A DNA stretch of 36,406 bases, taken from Thiomargarita sp. (GTDB taxonomy: Bacteria > Pseudomonadota > Gammaproteobacteria > Beggiatoales > Beggiatoaceae). Where the stretch lies: positions 10,916 through 47,321 of the forward strand of contig DZAL01000023.1 of NCBI GenBank assembly GCA_022729575.1, in the 5' to 3' direction. The notes beneath the pieces are model-generated. The model was not told the DNA's origin. It saw nothing but the letters and a program-made list of their open reading frames with translations, and searched no databases. Position numbers and translations under genes: made by a program. Positions 26,322 to 33,525 of the stretch are shown here, in pieces; positions within the stretch are counted from its first letter, which is position 1, and every line of letters starts with the position of its first letter.

Positions 26322-26428
26322 AAGAAGTCTCTTAGTTTTCAATTAATCGGTGGGGTCAAAACCATAAATTTGGTCAGCCTAACCCCTTTTCCGCGCTGGC
26401 GGGAAAAAATGGCTATCGATCATGGCTG

Positions 26429-26458
26429 TTGCCACACTACCAAATAATAGAATATTAA
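26429..26458 (+). promoter_or_regulatory. Predicted sigma70-type promoter of the DNR-like regulator
   Basis: TTGCCA (26429-26434) and TATTAA (26453-26458) are separated by 18 bases, 39 bases before the regulator ATG. The FNR-like box would then lie just downstream of the start site, which suggests autorepression. Confidence 0.4.
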
Positions 26459-26485
26459 CTTAACACTGTCCTTAACCTAGCTCAA
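26444..26485 (-). promoter_or_regulatory. Candidate class II FNR/DNR-type promoter of the hemerythrin operon
   Basis: On the minus strand, TTGAGCTAGGTTAA (26485-26472) resembles the TTGA-N6-TCAA box with one half-site mismatch, inside a longer palindrome CTTGA...TTAAG. A TATTAT -10 element (26449-26444) begins 22 bases after it. That is the spacing of class II FNR-activated promoters, whose box is centred at -41.5. Read on the plus strand, the box lies 12 bases before the regulator ATG, so it could also repress the regulator. Confidence 0.5.
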
Positions 26486-26497
26486 GTTTATTTAACC

Positions 26498-27205
26498 ATG
26501 AAAGTAGTGACTATTCCCCCCTCTATTACGGACCAAGAATTAAGAAATCTTTACCTATTAGCCGGTTTAACTGATGAACAATTGGCACAGATGCGGGAAT
26601 ATATGCGCTATCTGCAACTTAAAGAAGGCGACATCTTGTTTGAACAAGAGCAAACCGCGGAACGATTTTTTGTAGTGGTCAAAGGGCATATTAAACTCAT
26701 ACGCTTTTCTTTAGAAGGCGACGAAAAAGTGATCGAAATTATCTCCCCAGGACAAGCTTTTGCCGAAGCGATCATGTTTAGGCCCCGACAAATTTATCCG
26801 GTTACCGCCCAAGCCGTGGGAATGACCGAGGTTTTATCATTCAATAATAGAATATTTTTAGAAATTTTGGAGCATTCTTTTGAGACCTGCAAAAGAATTT
26901 TATGTGATATGAGTATGCGACTGCATATCTGGTTAAATGAGATTGACCATTTAACCTTGCAAAATGCTACCTACCGTTTAGTCAATTATTTATTAAATCA
27001 AGTACCTCATCAGCATAGTGGACTAGAATGTGAAGTACATTTTGATATTCCTAAACAAGTAGTTGCTTCTCGTATTTCAGTTAAACCAGAAACTTTTTCC
27101 CGAATTTTACACCAGATGACTGAGCAAGGCCTGGTGACGGTAAGCGGACGGATTATTAAGATTCATAATATTGACAAATTACGACTATATGGGCAAAATT
27201 TTTAG
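26498..27205 (+). CDS. DNR-like Crp/Fnr-family transcription regulator
   Basis: This 235-residue regulator has the sensor beta-roll (about 20-115), a dimerization helix (about 118-155) and a winged helix-turn-helix (about 155-230). The recognition helix ETFSR (198-202) has the Glu/Ser/Arg pattern that reads TTGA half-sites in FNR-type proteins. The beta-roll motif AFAEAIMF matches Pseudomonas DNR, a heme-dependent nitric-oxide sensor, and the SVKPETFSRILHQM segment matches DNR's recognition region. The N-terminal cysteine cluster of oxygen-sensing FNR is absent. It likely activates the divergent hemerythrin operon in response to NO; this is inference from similarity, the box and gene order. 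Confidence 0.88.
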   Translation: MKVVTIPPSITDQELRNLYLLAGLTDEQLAQMREYMRYLQLKEGDILFEQEQTAERFFVVVKGHIKLIRFSLEGDEKVIEIISPGQAFAEAIMFRPRQIYPVTAQAVGMTEVLSFNNRIFLEILEHSFETCKRILCDMSMRLHIWLNEIDHLTLQNATYRLVNYLLNQVPHQHSGLECEVHFDIPKQVVASRISVKPETFSRILHQMTEQGLVTVSGRIIKIHNIDKLRLYGQNF

Positions 27206-27559
27206 TGGATGGGGAAAATTTGACAACTTCAAAACAGTTGTCAAATTTATTCACTCATCTTACGCACGGTTAACTCAACCACCCCTTACCCTCCTTAGCA
27301 AGGAGGGGAGTATGCGCTAACCACCCCCTGCCCCTCCTTAGCAAGGAGGGGAGTATGCGCTAACCACCCCCTGCCCCTCCTTAGCAAGGAGGGGAGTATG
27401 CGCTAACCACCCCCTGCCCCTCCTTTTCTCGTTCCCACGCTGGCGCGTGGGAACGAGAAAAAACCTACTGGTGTGCATAGAGTAGCCTTAGCAAGGAGGG
27501 GTAGGGGGTGGTTACTTGACACCGCTTTCTAACCATTTTAACTAGGAGAAACCTGATTT
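27206..27559. repeat. Palindrome and C-rich tandem array after the regulator gene
   Basis: A 33-bp palindrome of the AAATTTGAC variant with a matching right arm (27216-27248) is followed by a C-rich element starting with CTTACGCACGGTTAACTCAA. The array has three 43-base tandem units from about 27265, each with a CCTCCTTAGCAAGGAGG hairpin and GAGTATGCGCTAACC linker. The last hairpin is interrupted by a 60-bp insert at 27426-27485. Nothing else is visible before the ribosome binding site of the next gene. Confidence 0.85.
27426..27485. mobile_element. 60-bp element inserted in a C-rich hairpin
   Basis: The insert starts with a CTCGTTCCCACGC hairpin (27428-27457) and ends with CCTACTGGTGTGCATAGAGTAG. 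It splits a CCTCCTT...AAGGAGG hairpin. The same insert, at the same position of another C-rich element, begins at 36369 and runs off the window. Confidence 0.6.
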
Positions 27560-28819
27560 ATGAAAAATCGGCGGCGGCTACGCACTAAATTAATAACCAT
27601 AATGGCATTAATCACCATACTACCAGCACTCACCAGTGGAATATTAGCACTCTTAATTTATGGCGACACCCTTAAACAACAAGTCTTCATCAACAATACC
27701 ACCGAAGCTGAACATTTGCAAAATACCGTTGATTCACTATTAACGGCAATTAAAAATGATGTCTTATTTTTAACCCAAGCGGCTCCCCTACTTGATTATT
27801 TAAGCACTCGTGCGCTCAAATTATCGGCCGATAACCAGAAGAGCCAATCAGATGATCCAACGGTGCCCCCTGGCACTGAAAAAGCTGCGTCACAAGCCTT
27901 AACAAATGTACTCGAACGTAAATTGCAAACTTTGGAACAGGAGTTTCTAGCTTTCTCCCGCTATCATGGTTTATATTATCAACTTATTTATATTGACGAA
28001 ACCGGTCAAGAAATGGTGCGAGTCATGATTGACGGCTCACGGATTAAACTCAGTGAGCGCGAAAAATTAAAAAATCAGTCTCAACAAGACGATTTCAAAC
28101 AAACCATGCTGTTATCAGGTAAACAACTACTGATTTCTCCTATACATTTATCTCGTGAGCAAGGACAACTCGAATCTCCCTTGAAAGCAGTTATCAAATA
28201 CGCGGCCAATGTTTATCATGAAAATGAACGCAAGGCGGGAATAATCGTCTTGACGGTCGATGCCAATCAATTATTTCGCGGCTTAGAAAGTCACAGCTAT
28301 TTAGTTGACCAAAACGGCTTTTTTATAGTGCATTCGACACCTAAAATCTGTTGGGGAGGCGCCGCCGATTTAAATACTAAATATACTCTGGCTGATGAAT
28401 ATCCAGAATTTGCCAAGAGTTTGCTGGGACAAGACAACATAGTTAATACTGATACGGTCAGCCTATTTTCGCGAGTCATTAGACTGCCCAACTCTTCCCA
28501 ACAATGGACTTTGATTACTTCCCGCCCTACCCTTGAGGTCTTTAAAGACCTTTGGCGATTTCGCCTAATATTTGCCAGCATCTTACTCCTCAGTGTCACT
28601 TTCATGCTGTTACTAGCCTGGTGGTTTAGCCGACGAATCACGCGCCCATTAGAAGAATTGTTGCAAATAGCAAAGTTGGTCAGTACCGGCGAAAAACTGG
28701 ATAAACGGATAGAAATTTCCGCGCCTGGCGAAATTGGAGAATTGGTACAAGCATTTGAACGAATGCGAATCAGTTTACTGAAATCGTTTGAGCGGTTACG
28801 TAAACCCTCATCAAACTGA
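27560..28819 (+). CDS. Membrane sensor with extracytoplasmic domain and terminal HAMP domain
   Basis: The 419-residue protein has a first transmembrane helix at about 12-35, a large periplasmic region (about 36-330) that resembles a Cache-type sensor, a second helix (about 333-354) and a HAMP domain at the C-terminus (about 355-410: RRITRPLEELLQIAKLVSTG ... EIGELVQAFERMR). It ends a few residues after HAMP, without a kinase, cyclase, GGDEF or methyl-accepting domain. Output must therefore pass to another protein or the gene has lost its effector. The next gene, 29 bases away, is the likely partner. A good ribosome binding site (AGGAG) precedes the ATG. Confidence 0.85.
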   Translation: MKNRRRLRTKLITIMALITILPALTSGILALLIYGDTLKQQVFINNTTEAEHLQNTVDSLLTAIKNDVLFLTQAAPLLDYLSTRALKLSADNQKSQSDDPTVPPGTEKAASQALTNVLERKLQTLEQEFLAFSRYHGLYYQLIYIDETGQEMVRVMIDGSRIKLSEREKLKNQSQQDDFKQTMLLSGKQLLISPIHLSREQGQLESPLKAVIKYAANVYHENERKAGIIVLTVDANQLFRGLESHSYLVDQNGFFIVHSTPKICWGGAADLNTKYTLADEYPEFAKSLLGQDNIVNTDTVSLFSRVIRLPNSSQQWTLITSRPTLEVFKDLWRFRLIFASILLLSVTFMLLLAWWFSRRITRPLEELLQIAKLVSTGEKLDKRIEISAPGEIGELVQAFERMRISLLKSFERLRKPSSN

Positions 28820-28848
28820 AGTTAATTGCCATTATTGGATTGAAGTTT

Positions 28849-29499
28849 ATGAAAACACCTTCTGCTAATTCATTACTCACGACTTACCGTGAATTAATTG
28901 CCGAGGTACGCCGTCTTTGTGACCAGAAACGTACAGGCACTATCTTTATCGCCTCCGAAGACGGTCATTTAGTACGCTTTGTCTTGACCAAAGGCAAAGT
29001 GGTACATTTAGTCTTTGACACTAAGCACAGTTGCTATGACGCTATTCCGCTGATTCACAAAATAAAAACGGGGCGACTGCAATTTGCCGAAAACATTGTT
29101 GAAGCCACTTCAGACGGACAATTGCCTAGTACGGAGGAATTGTTACATACGTTGGAATTATTTTATCAATTGGACGAGGAAGAAGCGGCACAGAAGAAAA
29201 ACTCTTTACTTAAATCGCCAGTAGTAGCTAAAGCGGCGCCTAAACTACCAATGGCGCTACAACCCACTTTTAATTTTAATGAAGCTCTTCCCAAAGTTAA
29301 GAAGGCACTGGCCAGTTATGTGGGACCTTTTGCCAACTTATTATGTGATGAATATATAAAACAACACGGCGGATTTAAAAATGCTTATGAAGTGCTGAAG
29401 ATGATTGATGCCTTAGCGCTGGAAATTGGTGATACGGAAACCGAAAAGGCATTTAAGATACAAATTAAAGAAGAGATATTTCAGTCCGGGATTATTTGA
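28849..29499 (+). CDS. DUF4388-like protein with a C-terminal helical domain
   Basis: From the ATG at 28849 the protein has 216 residues. The N-terminal half (about 15-100) resembles the DUF4388/PatA N-terminal domain seen in bacterial signalling proteins: RRLCDQKRTGTIFIASEDGH, then FVLTKGKVVHLVFD and an IPLIHKIKTGRLQF stretch. A linker leads to a C-terminal helical domain (about 145-215) with LASYVGPFANLLCDEYI. No catalytic residues are recognised. It follows the HAMP membrane sensor and could be its cytoplasmic partner. A TTG at 28840 would add three residues. Confidence 0.7.
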   Translation: MKTPSANSLLTTYRELIAEVRRLCDQKRTGTIFIASEDGHLVRFVLTKGKVVHLVFDTKHSCYDAIPLIHKIKTGRLQFAENIVEATSDGQLPSTEELLHTLELFYQLDEEEAAQKKNSLLKSPVVAKAAPKLPMALQPTFNFNEALPKVKKALASYVGPFANLLCDEYIKQHGGFKNAYEVLKMIDALALEIGDTETEKAFKIQIKEEIFQSGII

Positions 29500-29977
29500 A
29501 TTTATTCTAACTTAGGGACCGCCAATAAATAAATTGTCCATCTTAGTAGGGGCAATCCCTGGTGGTTGCCCTTACGTGAGGGATTAAATGGACCATACCT
29601 TGTGTGCAACACCGGTTTTAATGTGTGAAATCGCTGAAACCGCCATCAAAAACGTTGGAGTAGAGGCTTTAGGGACCGCCAATAAATAAATTGTCCTAAC
29701 CAGGAGTACAAAGCGAGGCTTTGTTACAAAGCTTCGCTTTGTACTCCTAGTTGAAGTTTCGATTACCAACATGGACAATTTATTTATTGGTGGTCACTAA
29801 ATCCGATAATAGTGAATGTCCACAAAAAATACAGAAGGAAGGCTTTTGTCATTAACCTGGAGACCGTGCCTTGGACTCATGGTAAAACCCATAGTTCAGG
29901 AGTCTAAAGCCTTAGCTTTGCATAGTTCAGGAGTCCAAAGCGTTAGCTTGGCCATAGCAAAACGAGGAACCTAAAAA
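29500..29977. other. 478-bp region with MITE-like ends and other repeats
   Basis: Three copies of a 29-bp end (29511-29539, 29668-29696 and, inverted, 29773-29801) lie here. The GGGGCAATCCCTGGTGGTTGCCC repeat is represented near 29550-29573. A short frame MDHTLCATPVLMCE (29588 onward, about 33 codons) has no recognised identity. At 29890-29946 a 28-base CATAGTTCAGGAGTCYAAAGC unit is duplicated in tandem, upstream of the ribosome binding site of the next gene. Confidence 0.7.
29668..29801. mobile_element. 134-bp MITE-like element with 29-bp terminal inverted repeats
   Basis: The left end (29668-29696, starting TTTAGGGACCGCC) and right end (29773-29801) are inverted repeats with two mismatches in 29. 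The interior contains a second palindrome, GGAGTACAAAGC.../...GCTTTGTACTCC (about 29702-29748). A third copy of the left end at 29511 could define a 291-bp version. There is no transposase. Confidence 0.7.
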
Positions 29978-30586
29978 ATGTCTTTTAGCACTTACAAATC
30001 TCTTAGCGCTGTTGTTAAAGAATTTCAAATTTTGTATACTGAAGCAGACTTTATTGTGGAATCGGCATGTAGTGTGAATGAAAATTTCAGGGCCGAATTA
30101 GAATTAGTCCTGCGTAAAGGCATGGTCCGCAATTCGGAAGCGGCCATTTGTGAAAATCTTATCTATCCGATTTTAAAAGAGATTTGGAAAGGGTACGTGA
30201 ACGAATTTATTGTATGGAGTCATCAACTGTTGTATTATGATGAAAAATTGGCTGGCGTACCAGACTATATTATTGCCAAACGGTCCCCTTTGGGTAAAAT
30301 CGTCTTTGACCAACCCTATTTCATTATAGTTGAGGCCAAAAAAGATAACTTTGACGAAGGTTGGGGACAGTGTCTAGCTGAATTAGTGGCGGTCCAAAAA
30401 CTGAACCAACCGTTAGAACAGGTTGTGTACGGTGTGGTTTCCAATGGAGATAATTGGGAATTTGGCCAATTACAGGGGGCGGAATTTACTAAAAACATAA
30501 AAACTTACTCGATTCAACTTCTGGAACAATTATTTGCCGCACTGAATTTTATTTTCATACAATGTAAAAAACAGTTGCCAAATTAA
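29978..30586 (+). CDS. Stand-alone PD-(D/E)XK nuclease-like protein
   Basis: The 202-residue protein shows the core of the PD-(D/E)XK superfamily: Glu59, the PD pair at 95-96 in GVPDYIIA, EAK at 119-121 in FIIVEAKKD, and Gln131 in WGQCLAEL. This is the arrangement seen in many small restriction-like proteins of unknown target. There is no methyltransferase, antitoxin or helicase gene beside it. A ribosome binding site (GAGGA) lies seven bases before the ATG. MITE-like sequences lie immediately upstream. Function is uncertain beyond the fold. Confidence 0.8.
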   Translation: MSFSTYKSLSAVVKEFQILYTEADFIVESACSVNENFRAELELVLRKGMVRNSEAAICENLIYPILKEIWKGYVNEFIVWSHQLLYYDEKLAGVPDYIIAKRSPLGKIVFDQPYFIIVEAKKDNFDEGWGQCLAELVAVQKLNQPLEQVVYGVVSNGDNWEFGQLQGAEFTKNIKTYSIQLLEQLFAALNFIFIQCKKQLPN

Positions 30587-30626
30587 AGAGTTTTCACACG
30601 CCGATGTGGAAATACGGGCAGTGACT

Positions 30627-30848
30627 ATGAGATTATTAAATTCATGTATATACCCTATACTGATAGGTTTGGCAATACCTTCACAAGTGGCCCAGCCCGT
30701 AGTACAACCGCCACAACCGCCTGTCGCAACCACACCAAGACAACCAGCGGTGAGTCTCGACGCACTCACTAATCCGAGGGCGAATTTTGAGTTACACTTA
30801 ACTCTCTCATTATACTACTTTTTTATATCGAGCGGGAATTGCTGGTAA
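30627..30848 (+). CDS. Possible small secreted protein or gene remnant
   Basis: A 73-residue frame begins MRLLNSCIYPILIGLAIPSQ, which looks like a signal peptide, followed by a Pro/Gln-rich stretch QPVVQPPQPPVATTPRQPAV. The end overlaps the convergent cyclase gene by 26 bases. No family is recognised, and codons after about residue 48 read unlike a secreted protein. It may be the stub of a longer secreted-protein gene. Confidence is low. Confidence 0.3.
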   Translation: MRLLNSCIYPILIGLAIPSQVAQPVVQPPQPPVATTPRQPAVSLDALTNPRANFELHLTLSLYYFFISSGNCW

Positions 30849-32091
30849 CACCTTGACCTTTAGCCAAGAGAAAATACGTAGTCATTTCACCCTTACCTTT
30901 GATTAAAATACGACCACGTTCGACCAAATGGTATTCATCCTTAAGCCTTTCATACGTTTCATTCGACACCTGAATCTGGCCGGCGATACCCTGAGATTCC
31001 ATGCGACTGGCAGTATTCACCGTGTCTCCCCAAAGGTCATAAGCAAATTTTTTAATCCCAATGACTCCGGCAATCACCGGACCCGTATGAATACCAATAC
31101 GAATATTTAATTTCAAATTCGGAGTTTTAAACTGTTTAATAGCCTGTAGCATGTCTAACGCTAACTCAGCGATTTGGCTGGCGTGATTGTCGCAAGCAAT
31201 CGGCAATCCTGCCACCACCATATAAGCATCCCCAATCGTTTTAATTTTTTCGACCTCATAACGAGCCACTAAATTGTCAAAAATTGAAAACACTGCGTTC
31301 AGCAATTCCACTAATTTAGTCGGAGACAGTTGTATAGAAATTTTGGTAAATCCTTCAATATCAGCAAATAACACCGTCGCCTGAGCAAAATCTTCGGCCA
31401 ACGTTAACGGTTGCAATTTCAAACGGTCAGCAATACAGCGGGGTAGGATATTCAACAACAATCGTTCGGATTTTTCTTGCTCGGCTTGCAACTCCTTTTT
31501 TGCTTGAAATTCCGCATATTGCAAACGTTCATACAGATAGACTGCAATGTTACAAATGACGCAAAACCAAAAGATATAAAGTGAGAGAAAAACCGAGTCA
31601 AAATCAACAATTTGAGGCTCTAGTGGCGCTTTAAAGAGGAATAAAATAGTGAAAAAGCAAGCGAATAATCCCAATTGAGAAAGCCAATGTAATTGCCAAC
31701 GCACTGGAATAAAAGTCGCTTGAGTTAAAAAGACTAAGGTCCAGGTGACAAAATCAAAATTGGCAATCCCCACTTGTAAAGACCAATAGAGTGGAATAAT
31801 GGTAAGTGACCAGGATAGTAACAAAAAAATTAAACTAGGCCGTTGTTGCCCAAAGCGAGAATGTAGCAACCAGAAACTAAGTAATAAGACGACTTCTTGG
31901 CTTAAATTAGTAAACAGCCAAGTAGATTTAAATTCCGGATAACGAGATAAATTCAGCGCTATAAAACTTAAGCAGGAGAAAATACCGACCAGCAAGACCA
32001 AACGAAGGCGATGTAACATAAATTGGTTTCGCCATTCGGTGTAGTCCGCATTGGCCTCCATCGGCTGTGGTTGAAGCAGAGGACTTAACAT
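30823..32091 (-). CDS. Six-helix membrane class III adenylate cyclase
   Basis: The 422-residue protein has about six transmembrane helices (roughly 30-185), a short linking helix and a class III cyclase domain (roughly 235-415). Metal-binding Asp244 (FADIEGFT) and Asp288 (GDAYM), adenine-selecting Lys284 and Asp352 (YDLWGD), and Asn359/Arg363 are all present, so this is an adenylate rather than a guanylate cyclase and should be active. No extracytoplasmic sensor domain is visible. It starts six bases after the mtnA stop and lacks a clear ribosome binding site, which suggests translational coupling to mtnA. Confidence 0.93.
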   Translation of the reverse strand: MLSPLLQPQPMEANADYTEWRNQFMLHRLRLVLLVGIFSCLSFIALNLSRYPEFKSTWLFTNLSQEVVLLLSFWLLHSRFGQQRPSLIFLLLSWSLTIIPLYWSLQVGIANFDFVTWTLVFLTQATFIPVRWQLHWLSQLGLFACFFTILFLFKAPLEPQIVDFDSVFLSLYIFWFCVICNIAVYLYERLQYAEFQAKKELQAEQEKSERLLLNILPRCIADRLKLQPLTLAEDFAQATVLFADIEGFTKISIQLSPTKLVELLNAVFSIFDNLVARYEVEKIKTIGDAYMVVAGLPIACDNHASQIAELALDMLQAIKQFKTPNLKLNIRIGIHTGPVIAGVIGIKKFAYDLWGDTVNTASRMESQGIAGQIQVSNETYERLKDEYHLVERGRILIKGKGEMTTYFLLAKGQGVTSNSRSI

Positions 32092-32097
32092 AAAAAT

Positions 32098-33135
32098 TTA
32101 ATTGTTTATCAATGCCATTAAACTAGCGGTAGTTGGATGTTCCAATAAACCCTTTTCGGTGACTAACACATCCACCAACTCCGCCGGCGTGACATCAAAC
32201 GCTGGATTCCAGACCGAAGCCCCAGCAGGTACCATAATTTGCTCACCTAAAGTATGCACCTCTTCGGCGGGACGCTCCTCAATCACGATTTTACTCCCAT
32301 CACTGATCGACAGATCTAAGGTTGAAGTGGGTGCCACCACCATGAATTTGATTCCATGGGTCCGGGCCAAAATGGCCAGATTATAAGTGCCAATTTTATT
32401 GGCTACATCCCCGTTGGCAGCAATCCGGTCGGCTCCAACAATGACCCAGTTAATCGATTTTTGTTTCATTAACACGGCGGCGGCACTATCGACTATTACC
32501 GTCACTGGAATTTTATCTTGACGCAATTCCCAAGCCGTAAGACGAGCACCTTGTAACCAGGGGCGAGTTTCATCTGCATATACTTGCATAATTTTACCTG
32601 CCGCAAAGGCACTACGAATAACTCCCAAGGCCGTACCATAACCACCGGTGGCCAACGCCCCCGCGTTGCAATGGGTTAACACCCGACAAAGAGAGGGAAG
32701 TAAACTAGCCCCATAATCCCCCATTCGATGGTTGGCTTCAATATCTTCACGATGAATCTTTTGTGCTTCGGTTAATAATTTTGGCACGGGATCACCTGTA
32801 ATACTCGGAAAGCAAGCCCGCATTCGCCGCAAGGCCCAAACTAAATTCACGGCCGTAGGCCGCGACTGTGCCAATTGCTGCATTTCGGTTTCAATGAGGA
32901 GAATCCAATTATCGGGATTTCTGGCGTATGCTTTTTGCGCCGCTAAGACTACGCCATAAGCTGCGGTAATACCAATAGCAGGTGCCCCGCGTACTACCAT
33001 TTCTCTTATTGCCTTAGCCACCTCCGGCGCGTTATCATAAACGATAGTCGTTTGCTCTTGAGGTAATTTTCGTTGATCGAGTAAATATAATTGGTTTTCC
33101 TGCCAGTACATCGCACGTAAAGTATCGTATTGCAT
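32098..33135 (-). CDS. mtnA: S-methyl-5-thioribose-1-phosphate isomerase MtnA
   Basis: MtnA converts methylthioribose 1-phosphate to methylthioribulose 1-phosphate in methionine salvage. The ATG at 33135 has GGGA eight bases upstream and gives 345 residues; an ATG at 33144 lacks space for a ribosome binding site. Conserved blocks are VVRGAPAIGITAAYG, THCNAGALATGGYGTALGV with the catalytic cysteine, TRPWLQGARLTAWEL, and VGADRIAANGDVANKIGTY with the catalytic aspartate. The other salvage genes are not in the window. The following gene is a cyclase. Confidence 0.96.
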   Translation of the reverse strand: MQYDTLRAMYWQENQLYLLDQRKLPQEQTTIVYDNAPEVAKAIREMVVRGAPAIGITAAYGVVLAAQKAYARNPDNWILLIETEMQQLAQSRPTAVNLVWALRRMRACFPSITGDPVPKLLTEAQKIHREDIEANHRMGDYGASLLPSLCRVLTHCNAGALATGGYGTALGVIRSAFAAGKIMQVYADETRPWLQGARLTAWELRQDKIPVTVIVDSAAAVLMKQKSINWVIVGADRIAANGDVANKIGTYNLAILARTHGIKFMVVAPTSTLDLSISDGSKIVIEERPAEEVHTLGEQIMVPAGASVWNPAFDVTPAELVDVLVTEKGLLEHPTTASLMALINN

Positions 33136-33525
33136 AATTATCATCCCGTTAAAGAAATTTCTTTTTACTGTCTCATAGTTTTAAAATTAAGTCAAGGGGA
33201 AGTTTTTGAACTTAGATTTGAACTTAGATTTGACAACTTTTTGAAAGTTGTCAAATCTGAGATTTCTGAGATTTGACAACTTTTTGAAAGTTGTCAAATC
33301 TGAGATTTCTGAGATTTGACAGCTTTTTGAAAGTTGTCAAATCTGGAATTTAGATTTGAACTTAGATTTGACAACTTTTTGAAAGTTGTCAAATCTGAGA
33401 TTTGACAACTTTTTGAAAGTTGTCAAATCTGGAATTTAGATTTGAACTTAGATTTGACAACTTTTTGAAAGTTGTCAAATCTGAGATTTGACAACTTTTT
33501 GAAAGTTGTCAAATCTGAAATCTCG
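33136..33525. repeat. Array of seven 33-bp palindromes
   Basis: Copies lie at 33226-33258, 33269-33301, 33312-33344, 33364-33396, 33398-33430, 33450-33482 and 33484-33516. All have the TTTGA centre, which points to recent local amplification. Linkers are GAGATTTCTG or GGAATTTAGATTTGAACTT, or a single base. One copy has an uncompensated change (GACAGC). The array lies between the thiolase stop and the mtnA start. Confidence 0.93.

Noticed and set aside
29978-30586. Restriction-modification or toxin-antitoxin system
   Set aside because: The PD-(D/E)XK gene has no methyltransferase, specificity or antitoxin gene nearby.
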